Below are positions 56,601 through 64,000 of a stretch of DNA of 64,000 nucleotides, piece by piece. A program made the translations under genes and the position numbers. Source of the stretch: Cocos nucifera (Eukaryota; Streptophyta; Magnoliopsida; Arecales; Arecaceae); assembly GCA_006176705.1 (NCBI GenBank), contig QRFJ01001021.1, forward strand, positions 372,001 to 436,000, in the 5' to 3' direction. Under the pieces are notes generated by a model, which was given only the letters and a program-made list of their open reading frames with translations, was not told where the DNA came from and searched no databases. Every line of letters begins with the position of its first letter. The first letter of the stretch is position 1.

Positions 56601-59600
56601 AGCGTCATTCTTTTGCTGCTCCTTTTTCTTCTGATCTTTTTCGTTTAATTGGCGCCTACCAGAAGCGTCTTCTTCTGCATGGATGTATTTATCCATGCGC
56701 TCTAGGAGTTTAGCATAAGTCTGGGGGTGGTTCTTGTCCAGCGAGCACGAAGGCTCAAAGAGTTTCTCCCTCTCCTTGTTTGATCGAAAAGAGAATGTCG
56801 GAAGTTCGTGGCATTTTTCTGCTAGTGCTGAAGTGAGTTATGAAAAAAATCTTCGAGCTGCTCGAAAGAGTTTATGCTTTCCAACTGAAGCTCGGAATAC
56901 CAGGCTCGAGCAGCTTTCTGTAGGATGGCCGGGAAGCAGATGCACATGAGGGCGTCATTCGTCCCCTAGATCATCATGAGAGCTTTATAGCTCTGGATAT
57001 GATCAACTGGATCGGTGGAGCCATCATACGATTTTACCTATGGCATCTTGAACCGTGATGGGATCGGATTGTTTAAGATGTGGGAGGAAAAAGGAGCTGC
57101 TTGGACATGAAGACCATCGAAGGACCCTCCTATCGTATTCTCCTAGATCCGGGCCAGTCGATGGTCGATTTTCTTGAGTCTTCGCTCGTAGTTATCGAAC
57201 CGCCGCTGACGAAACATCCCTGGGGTTGATCCTCCCGAGGAACTGGTGGAGGAGGAGGTGGTCGAATCCTGCGGCCATTTTTTCTCGTGCTAACTTCGGC
57301 GGGAAGATGGAAAAACGAAGCATTGCGATCGACAGGTGGTTCCTCACGAGTGGCGAGGAGATGAAGCCTCCATCCGATGGGAACGTCGAGATGTTCGCTC
57401 CGGTGAGGGGGTGGCGGAGCGCCTCGAGATATGGTAGCTATGCCTAGACAGGACTGCCTGCATCGTTGGGCCTTCCGCCACTGTATGCGGCATTTGTTGG
57501 AGACTGTGAACAGTCTCCGTCAGCATCCGGACCTGCTGCGTCAATGCAGCTAGTTGCTGGGCTTGTGCATCTGTCGTGACTGCCGAACGCGAAGAGCTCG
57601 GTTCCGCCACTGTCGGCAGTGGAGGGGGAAGTGCTTTTTGTCGGGATGACTGACCGGCAGAGCTGAGTGAGTTGTGAGCATGCGTTTTCACCATTGCAAC
57701 GGATGACAAACTTTATTGATCGTTTTGCCACCCCTTACGTGGCGCGCCAATCTGTTGTGACCAATCCACCTGTGCTTGTGAATGAATGCCGGGAACTTGC
57801 AAAAGAAAGTCCGTATTGACTGGAGTTAGCTCTGACGGAGACCCTCCGATGCTTAAGTTAGTAGGATGGACTGATCGAACAGAAAAATTTAGAGCAAGAT
57901 GATAGAGTTTGCTCTTTTAATATTCTGGAGTGTCATACCAAACTGGCTAGTTTACTTCTCTTTTATAGATGTCGGAATGATAACTACTTGGCACGTGGGT
58001 CCCTCTTTTTTCTAGTGTAGTGTGATCGTGGGTAGTTAGTTAAAACTACCCACTAATCGCTGTTGCCCATCCTTTTCGGGGACGATTTTGTAGAGCCAAT
58101 CACGGCCCAGATGAGCTGTTTGGAGAGCTTCTGTCAGTCAGCCAACTGGCTCGATACCGATCGATCATTGGTTGGTTGAAAGACTTGAGACCGATCGGTG
58201 GTCGGTCGGGAGGCTTTAGGTCGATCGACAGTCAGACCGAACGTCCATCGGTTGGCAGTGTGTCAGCGCTCCCATCGTTGTGTTGGTTTTGACCGACGGT
58301 AGATCAGCGAACTGTTGATCCTTCGGCGAGTCTTTCTATCATCGATCGTCAGTCGGCGAACAACCATCGGTGGCCAACGGTCAATCGGTTGCGGGCTGGT
58401 GAGTCGGGCGGATTAACAACCACCAACAACAACTAAGATTTCACCAGCTGAAAGAGTTATCTTTCTAAGATTGCCGACATAAATGAGGTCCTCTTAAAAG
58501 GCATAGTCTATCTTTGTCCTTAGGCAATCAGATCTTGTTCTTCTTGACTTGCATTAGAAGCAAACATCCATAGTGTCCATTTGATTTCTTTTAGTATCAT
58601 ATCTTGAGAAATGATCATGAGTTTGGATATTATGATAGTTTCCCAATATTAATTTTGAGAGGAAAGAAGAGAACTAGAAATAGAGACAGAGAGTAATGCG
58701 AAATTCACTAGAAGGAAAGGAAAAACTCAGGGTTACTGAACTTGAACTGGACCCCATACTGGCTGGCCAATAGTATGGTTCGATATGCCCTCGTACTGGG
58801 CTGTACTGGCCTTGAACCGACATGGCAAAGAAAGTAGAGGAGAGGGAGAATTGGAAAGGAAAGAGAGAGAGGGGGTGGGGAGGGACGGAAGGAGAGGGAG
58901 ATGCCAGCTGACCATGATGGTGGCCGCCAGAGGGCCATGGATGACAATGGTGCAATTCGGCTTGATTGTGAAATGGCAAAAAAAAAAAAAAAAAAAAAAA
59001 AAACATCACGATTTCATGATGGAAACAGGAACGACTTGACTGCATAGAGGGGGAGGGTTCTCCAAGGGCCTCCCGGGCCCTCCAGCAGCCACCTTCAGCC
59101 ATGACTCGCTCTCCCTCTCCTCTCCTCCCTCAATATCTCTCTCTCTTCCTCTCTTCTATTCACTCGCTCCTATGCACCACCGTTCATCCGCAGCCCTCCA
59201 ATTGCCTTTGACCACTTCCTTGGCCTTTTCCTCTCTTTCCCTCCACCCCCCCCCCCCTCTCTCTCTCTGTCTCTCTCCTTTGGTGTTCTGGATGCCATGT
59301 TAGAACCATACTGGTAGGCCGCTGGTATAGTTCGGCATGCCTTGAACCGTCTGGCTTGGGTCGGTTTGGCAAACCATGAAGAAAACTATCTAAGAATCAT
59401 CTTCAAATTACATAACTGGTGCCAATAAACTACATAACCAATCCATGACTTTCCTTACCAACCTATTCGCTAAGTGGGGTTAGACACAAATCTACCTAAA
59501 GTAGGATGCACAGTTAGACCATACTGACCATCCTAATCAAGATTATTAGTCACCAACTAAGGATCAAACTTTTAAATTTGAGAATTCCTAGACTGATTAA

Positions 59601-61822
59601 GGCTCTTAAAACCCTTCCTAATTTTTTTTCCTAAAATGACTTGAGAAGCATTTTAAAAGTAGATTTATAGCCTAAATATTCTTCTAACCAACTAATATTC
59701 AAACATTTAAAGTTGAAGATCCTTAAAACAAATAAAACACTCAAGAAACTTCCTGGAACGGCATAACCTAAATGTTCTCTGTCTAAATTTAATTACATCA
59801 AATATATTGGTTAGTGCTTTACTCGTTCATTTTATCTGTGAGAAATAACCTTCTCTAAACATTCACCATCAGAATACTGAAATTTCTCAAATCAGGATTT
59901 ATTTCCGAGAATAGTTAAATGTGATATGTTGGAGGATGGAAACCTTGTCATGTCTATCTTATATAGATTGGATCTACGACTAATGTAGAAGGCCTTTTCT
60001 TGCACAATATGCATGTCTTTTAGATTTGTAAAATGTATCTTTGCTTGCATGTCTTTGCATAAGCTTTTATGCTCCCAAATTATATGGAAATTTCACAGTT
60101 TTCTTGTTGCAGTTGGCTGGGGCAGCAGTTCTGGTGAAAGAAGGATCTATTAAATCCCTATCAATTAAAATTCCATGGAAGCGAAAAAACTGTCAGATAG
60201 AAGTGGAAGTACTTGAGCTTGTCCTTGCGCCATTTGTCCAGAGCAATACTTCTCCAAATGATGCTGATTCTTGTATGCCTAGTCATGATGAAGAACGACA
60301 TATGTGCATTGATTCAGAGAAGATTGAGATGGGAACAGTCCAGGAAAACTCTGGTGCTATTTCTCAAGATGTTCATGAAGGAGTTAAGACAATTGCTAAG
60401 ATTGTGAAATGGTTTCTTACAAGCTTTCATGTAAGACTAAATGAAATTTTTGTTGCATTTGATCCTCATTCAGATGTGGAAGAAAGGGGATCAGCACTCC
60501 ACAGGTCCCTGGTTCTCCGAATTAAAGAATTAGATTTTGGAACGTTTGTTTGTGAAGATGCTAAGGCTAAGTTGACTAATTTTGTAAAATTTCAAGAAGC
60601 GGTCATTGAGTTTCTTCAGATGGAGGATGTTGATAATTCTCCCCAGCTTCATGGTGGTTCAGAAATAGGGTTTGGTGAAAAATTTGCAGGGCACAGTACC
60701 ATTACATTCTTGACTGGGCCAAGTGGTGGCTTCTCAGGGACACTGAACTTAAGCATACCATGGGAAAATGGATCACTAGATATCCATAAAGTTGATGCAG
60801 ATGTCTCAGTTGATTCTGTGGAACTTAGGGTGCAACCCAGCAGTATCAAGTGGGTCATCGCGATATGGGAATCCCTCAAGAATGTTGGCACAGCTCAACA
60901 GAGTGACATTCATAAGCCTGGAGACTCATCTGATCAAAACTCTAGACTTAATGTCTGTTCATCGACATCAGGTTCAGTAGATCCAGGTAAAGTCACATCA
61001 AGCAGTGGAATCTATTCAAAAGACATATTTCCTGCAATCAATGAAGATAGAGTTCCAGATGCTTTGCTTACAAGGGCACATGTGATTCATGACTGGGTTC
61101 CAGAATCCATTAACCAAGAAGACCGAACTGATTTGGAGCCAGATTATGGTGCAAGGTTTGTTTCTTATTTCTGATGACTAACAGCATGATATTATTTGGT
61201 AGATTTAACCATATTTGTATAAAATTCTTTCTTACATTTACCATATGAGATATGAGATGGTCCAAAATTCTTTTATTTTAGGAACCTTGATTTACTGTAA
61301 CATGGGAGCGCTTCTTCTGATTCTTTTATTCAGAAAACCTTGATCTAAGTCTGTCCATTTCTCCATAAAACATGGCATCCATAAAACATACACTAGTGGG
61401 TCCGCATTTGGCTCATCTGTGACAAGACTGGTCTTGGTTGAGCCCTGCAATCACAAGCTTGCTAGTGTGATAACCTTTTGGTATTACACTCAGTCCTTTG
61501 TCTAGCTGGTACACTTCCTAATATGATCAACGTCATATATTGGAAAAACCACCAGAATGAGGCTGTACTGTCTTTAGCCATTCCGATGCTAGACTGGCTC
61601 TTTAGCTTACTTTTTAGCTATGGTCATGCAAGATCATGCAGTCTTTGTTTATTTATTTAGTTATATTTTGCAGCGTTGATGAGTTTTTTGAATGTTTTGA
61701 CGGAATGAGGAGCTACCAGGCAAATTCAGGAAGTAGTGGAATATGGAACTGGACTTGTTCAGTTTTCAGTGCAATAAGTGTTGCATCTAATCTTGCTTGT
61801 GGATCAGGACATGTTCATAAAG
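44653..61822 (+). CDS. ATG2: Autophagy-related protein 2, 5' part (first three coding exons)
   Basis: Exons 44653-44838, 60113-61155 and 61674-61822 join in frame (phases 0, 2, 1) and give 459 codons. The gene continues past the window. ATG2 is a rod-shaped bridge that moves lipids from the ER to the growing autophagosome, working with ATG9 and ATG18/WIPI. The N-terminus has the chorein/VPS13-type fold signature: KRVCKFLLKKKLGEFILGD, then DIDLDQLDVQLRNGTIHLSD and LALNVDFLNQK. Exon 2 continues LAGAAVLVKEGSIKSLSIKI and VEVLELVLAPF. Exon 3 has VDEFFECFDGMRSYQ and GIWNWTCSVFSAI. The start MFSRWD is chosen because it directly precedes the conserved block. Plant ATG2 is about 1,900 aa, so roughly a quarter is here. 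Intron 1 is 15,274 bp because of a 10.3 kb retrotransposon. No coding damage is seen in these exons. Confidence 0.92.
44839..48107. other. ATG2 intron 1, part before the gypsy element
   Basis: The intron donor is AAAAG|GTTGGG. AT-rich intronic DNA follows. Short ORFs (such as 45942-46256 and 46447-46644) are low-complexity or featureless and are not called. Confidence 0.5.
48113..48790 (-). repeat. Tat element 3' LTR (left copy)
   Basis: 678 bp pairing with 57753-58428. Rich in CGGTCGG and GATCGG motifs. Confidence 0.92.
48791..48806 (-). other. Tat element polypurine tract
   Basis: On the minus strand GGGCGTGAGGGGCAAC runs directly into the 3' LTR, as expected for plus-strand priming. Confidence 0.75.
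49071..49078 (+). promoter_or_regulatory. TATA box upstream of the antisense ORF
   Basis: TATAAATA on the + strand, about 230 bp before the first ATG of the extra ORF (49306), in a position fitting a core promoter for that ORF. Confidence 0.5.
49306..51568 (+). pseudogene. Extra antisense ORF of the Tat element, multi-exon, degenerate
   Basis: The frame starts MLTASIVERLRDQY, hits a stop, and continues with RVISPPSDFIAFYLENLRSG, SEFLRNIFDY, QLGSNFIRLLITFALLCRLI and ADGWWYFAPKWG to ALYDAELGLAPS. A candidate intron at 49927-50010 (GT-AG) joins exactly in frame to GMHLPFRISADEVRQFATRK and a Ser/Pro-rich linker. A second candidate intron (donor near 50624, acceptor at 50672-50673) leads to a coiled-coil region (50675-51000 and 51008-51200) rich in Leu, Lys and Glu, then an acidic tail ending at 51568. 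Such ORFs are known in Tat-lineage elements; their function is unknown. Internal stops (about 49350, 49498, 50710 and 50996) suggest it is dead here. The splice sites are my prediction. Confidence 0.65.
51569..52389. other. Spacer between antisense ORF and pol in the Tat element
   Basis: Non-coding, with scattered CGGTT and AACCGA motifs such as AACCAACCATCG that recall the LTR composition. No gene. Confidence 0.5.
52390..55976 (-). pseudogene. Tat gypsy pol (protease, RT, RNase H, integrase), degenerate
   Basis: Read 3' to 5' on the + strand. A protease segment (55976-55734) has RQSTIVLTFMVVRVPSTYNA. The RT comes as 55373-55080 (IRKAHYPDWLANVVMVKKAN, NLNKACPKDSFPLPKIDQLV) and a 262-codon ORF 55073-54285 (FGLKNMGATYQWLVNKIF). 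RNase H follows at about 54280-53640 (VLHVDGESNALKS, NNQAEYEALLTGLKI). Integrase follows at about 53600-52395 with zinc-finger remnant RRCELCQRYA, WGIDILSPFP, HPQSNGEAKVTNRTI and LWAYRTTPR. The RT active site YVDD reads YVND (VYVNDMLVK), so a catalytic aspartate is lost through GAC to AAC. Stops separate most domains. It cannot encode active polymerase. Confidence 0.88.
55977..57709 (-). pseudogene. Tat gypsy gag, degenerate
   Basis: The N-terminal open piece (57709-57344) is Gln/Ser-rich with QQLAALTQQVRMLTETVHSL, a coiled-coil-like segment. Broken frames then give the gag core with VDHIQSYKALMMI, NDALMCICFPA and ARAWYSELQLESINSFEQL (about 57030-56860). A later piece has YCRFYRDYGHDTEQC (56696-56346), a zinc-knuckle-like CX2-3..H..C pattern, and QLKDETEALIRRGFLGEFQL (56358-56134), typical of the Gag-protease junction. 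Stops and shifts are frequent. Confidence 0.75.
57733..57752 (-). other. Tat element primer-binding site
   Basis: On the minus strand GATTGGCGCGCCACGTAAGG immediately follows the 5' LTR. It resembles the eroded PBS at 26665, which links the two elements. The matching tRNA was not determined. Confidence 0.65.
57753..58428 (-). repeat. Tat element 5' LTR (right copy)
   Basis: 676 bp. In the first ~155 aligned bases I counted 22 differences from the left LTR, all of them transitions. Confidence 0.92.
58429..58734. other. ATG2 intron 1 after the Tat element
   Basis: Short AT-rich intronic stretch. No features. Confidence 0.5.
58735..59395. repeat. Purine/pyrimidine-rich repeat with CCATACTGG-type ends
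   Basis: Direct, diverged end segments: CCATACTGGCTGGCC with ATAGTATGGTTCGATATGCC near 58752-58790, and CCATACTGGTAGGCC with TGGTATAGTTCGGCATGCC near 59307-59341. Between them are a GA-rich block, an A run (about 58979-59002) and a CT-rich block. Composition and end motifs resemble 63549-63950. Possibly a small non-autonomous retroelement; the class is not determined. Confidence 0.45.
59396..60112. other. ATG2 intron 1, last part
   Basis: AT-rich intronic sequence ending in the acceptor TTCTTGTTGCAG before exon 2. Nothing else supportable. Confidence 0.5.
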
Positions 61823-63548
61823 GTATTAATAATCATGAGCATGCATCTTGTTAATATCTTACAGTGATGCTTCTTCAACTTTTTATTTTAGGTGTCAAGT
61901 TACTGTCTAGTTTATTTTATCTGCAATTCTGCATGCTGAAGTAAATTAATCTTGTCATTTACCATTTCAGTGTAATAACTCATCAATCATTATTTTTTCA
62001 ATATATTTCTTATTGTTTACTTTTGTGTCCAGTATTTTGATCCCAAAGTTAAGTCTGTTTATAACAACATTCAATCATTTACATTCAATCATAAGGAGTA
62101 TCCCAGTACCATTTTATAAAATGTATGGACACCTTTTTATAAAAATTTTAATCAATTATTGTGTATGTTAAGACATATTAGTGATTTTAGTAATTTCATT
62201 TCATTAAATTAATATCAGAACTGCACATGTTGTGACAGAAATTACTTACTAATTTTTCACGATTTCTTTAATTTATTGATATTTTTTGGTTAATTTTTAT
62301 TAAATATCTATTTTTAATTAGAAAACCCAAAAGATATTTTTATTTGGACTAATGTAGCGCTCTACAAGGGTCTACATATATCTTTTGCAGCCCATAATTA
62401 TACTTTATTGACTGGTTATTTTTGAAATTTGTTTAAATATGGGCTTAAGTTTAGGTAGCCATGAACCTGCCTAAATTTAAACAAATTGCTACTGCAAAAG
62501 ATAACAAGTAGCATCCACCCTACAACCATGCTATCAATGTTTTTCTAATATGTTTTTGGATAAGAATAATTAAAATATATATTTTAATCTAAAACATATG
62601 AATTATTAAAATATATATTTTAATAAAAAATTAAATAACCCACAAAAAAAATCACAAAATTGGTATCAAGTTTTTTGTAGATCGCACTTAGATCTATAGC
62701 ATATCATGAAATCATGCCAAAATACAAAATCTTGGCACGATCCCCTAGTATTTTTTAGTTTTTGTCCTATTTGTGCATTAAAACGAAAAGACAAAAAGAG
62801 AGATGGGAGGAGGTTTGCTAGGAAAGAGGCTCGGGCTTGTAATGGCTGCAAAAAACTGCTATCCCAAAATTCCCTCACTCTCAAGCTGTCCCATGCCCAC
62901 CCTAAGTTTAAACGAGAGGAAAAGGGCCTCTTTTACCCATTTCTGTGCTGCAGCTGACCTGGGACTGAGCAAATCCGGGTGGCTTAGTTTAGATGGATTC
63001 CAGCCCTGTCCAGAACCAAAATGCAGAACCATCTTGTTTCCATGTCGGTTCAGTGTGGGTACACCCTGAAACAGGCAGTTCAGGAGGATCCTGCCATCCT
63101 TGATCTTAGTGAATCGCTACTTTTTCTATTTTATATTTTAAATAAACTAGTTGGCCCACATAAACCTATTTTCTCCTATGATGCTCCTTAAGTATTTATA
63201 TGATCTTAATGCTTGATTTTTTTTCATCAGTAGTAAATCTGTTTCAGTTAATTGAAAACGTTAATTGTATACACATGCCACTTCCCTAATTGATCTTTAT
63301 TTAGAAATCACCCCAACAGTGTCTTTATTATATTCTATATATTATGTTTCCATCTTTCTATAATCTAACCAGTCTACAAAATCTTCTTATCCTCAGGCTA
63401 AGTGCACTGAACTTCTTCACTCTAGTTTTCCTTTCCTTATCCTAGCATATCTATAGATTTGTTTATCACCTTTTTGCTCCCCAAGTCAATGTACAAGTCA
63501 TGCTGAGATGCATACTTAGTCTTGGTTATTTTTTCAATCTGTTTTAGC
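61823..63548. other. ATG2 intron 3 (5' part)
   Basis: Begins GTATTAATAA at 61823 and runs out of the window. AT-rich; short ORFs at 62666-63069 are featureless. A patch at 62940-63110 with GGTTCAG-type motifs may be a fragment of the repeat seen at 63549. Confidence 0.45.
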
Positions 63549-63950
63549 TAGGGTTCACCAAACCATCTTAAACCGGGTGGTTCAGGGCATGTTGAACCAT
63601 ATTGGCAGCCGACCGGCATGGTTTCAACAGTAAAAACTGGATAACAGGTGAGGAGGAGGAGAGGGAGAAGGAAAGAAAGGAAGTGAGAGGGGGAGATAGA
63701 AGAAGAGGGAGAGGGAGAGAGGGCCTCTGGAGACCACCGGAGGGTAGCTGGATCGCTGCATACAGTGGAAATCAGAGGAGGGCAGAAGGAGGGAAGTAAA
63801 GGGAGAGCGAGAAGAGGAATCTAGAGGTTGCTGGAGGCCTCTAGAGGGCCGGCAAGGCTGCTCTGCCGCTGCCAAGGCCAGTGAAGGCCAAAGGAGGGGC
63901 TCAACCCTCCTCCCAATCGAAGCAGGCATTTTGGCTCTTGTTTTCTTATT
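63549..63950. repeat. GA-rich repeat related to 58735-59395
   Basis: Starts with GGTTCACCAAACCATC, GGTGGTTCAGGGCATG and GAACCATATTGGCAGCC, then a GA-rich block and a GC-rich segment. The same ordering of GGTTC/CATACTGG-like ends and a GA-rich core occurs at 58735. It lies in ATG2 intron 3. Confidence 0.4.
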
Positions 63951-64000
63951 TTTTTTGTGATTAACTGCATGAAGTCGGCAACTCACTAGTTTTTTTTTTT

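Larger units (their letters stand above)
48113..58428 (-). mobile_element. Tat-type Ty3/gypsy retrotransposon in ATG2 intron 1 (antisense)
   Basis: LTRs at 48113-48790 and 57753-58428 (TGTTG...CCACCAACA as read on the + strand) flank 9 kb of interior. On the minus strand the order is PBS, gag, protease, reverse transcriptase, RNase H, integrase, which is the gypsy order. Between integrase and the 3' LTR lies an extra ORF on the opposite strand, a feature known from the Tat lineage. All ORFs contain stops or shifts. Flanking pentamers GCAAT (48108-48112) and ACAAC (58429-58433) agree at only three positions, so the target duplication is eroded or lost. The element lies inside an intron of a conserved gene and opposes its transcription. 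Confidence 0.9.

Noticed and set aside
48108..58433. GCAAT/ACAAC as a target-site duplication of the Tat element
   Set aside because: Only three of five bases agree, so it is mentioned as possible but not claimed.
58785..59372. ORFs in the GA/CT-rich repeat (58674-59372)
   Set aside because: Low-complexity translations of a purine/pyrimidine-rich repeat within an ATG2 intron.

Overview
Plant nuclear DNA, most likely from a monocot, and I infer a palm. The evidence is spliced genes with GT-AG introns, AT-rich introns crowded with LTR retrotransposons and MITEs, a plant-only NAC transcription factor, and repeat types that look palm-like to me. The species call is inference. A 1,000-N assembly gap lies at 5040-6039.

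Layout. 1-2453: right-hand part of a CACTA (En/Spm) transposon with an internal ~175 bp tandem array. 2454-5039: degenerate sequence resembling a gypsy LTR. 6227-22135: a Ty1/copia element with a 2.8 kb 5' LTR and a truncated 3' LTR. It is split by a nested 7.55 kb gag-only, Athila-like gypsy element (12113-19662) with perfect 5 bp target duplications. 22136-25574: mostly unassigned. 25575-25701 and 29564-29731: two Mutator-type MITEs of one family. 25852-29476: a small LTR element without reverse transcriptase, with a perfect AATAC target duplication and tandem arrays in both LTRs. 29940-30295: a decayed RNase H domain from a LINE-type element.

Three host loci follow, all on the + strand. 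(1) A complete SOG1-type NAC gene (30964-39708, six coding exons, predicted 408 aa), the plant DNA-damage master regulator. Its introns hold an antisense hAT transposase remnant and three MITEs. (2) A broken NPL4-like gene (41171-43365, CDC48 cofactor family) whose 5' part is tandemly duplicated. (3) The 5' part of ATG2 (44653-61822 and beyond), a lipid-transfer protein of autophagy. Its 15.3 kb first intron contains a 10.3 kb Tat-type gypsy element in antisense orientation. That element carries an extra, apparently intron-containing ORF, which therefore runs in the same direction as ATG2. ATG2 continues past the right edge of the window.

The functional genes are SOG1 (nuclear DNA-damage signalling) and ATG2 (autophagosome formation). 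Nothing in the sequence shows that they act together; adjacency is the only link. Every transposon ORF carries stops or frameshifts. LTR pairs differ mainly by transitions, and one catalytic RT aspartate is lost by a G-to-A change. Both fit old, methylated, silenced elements.
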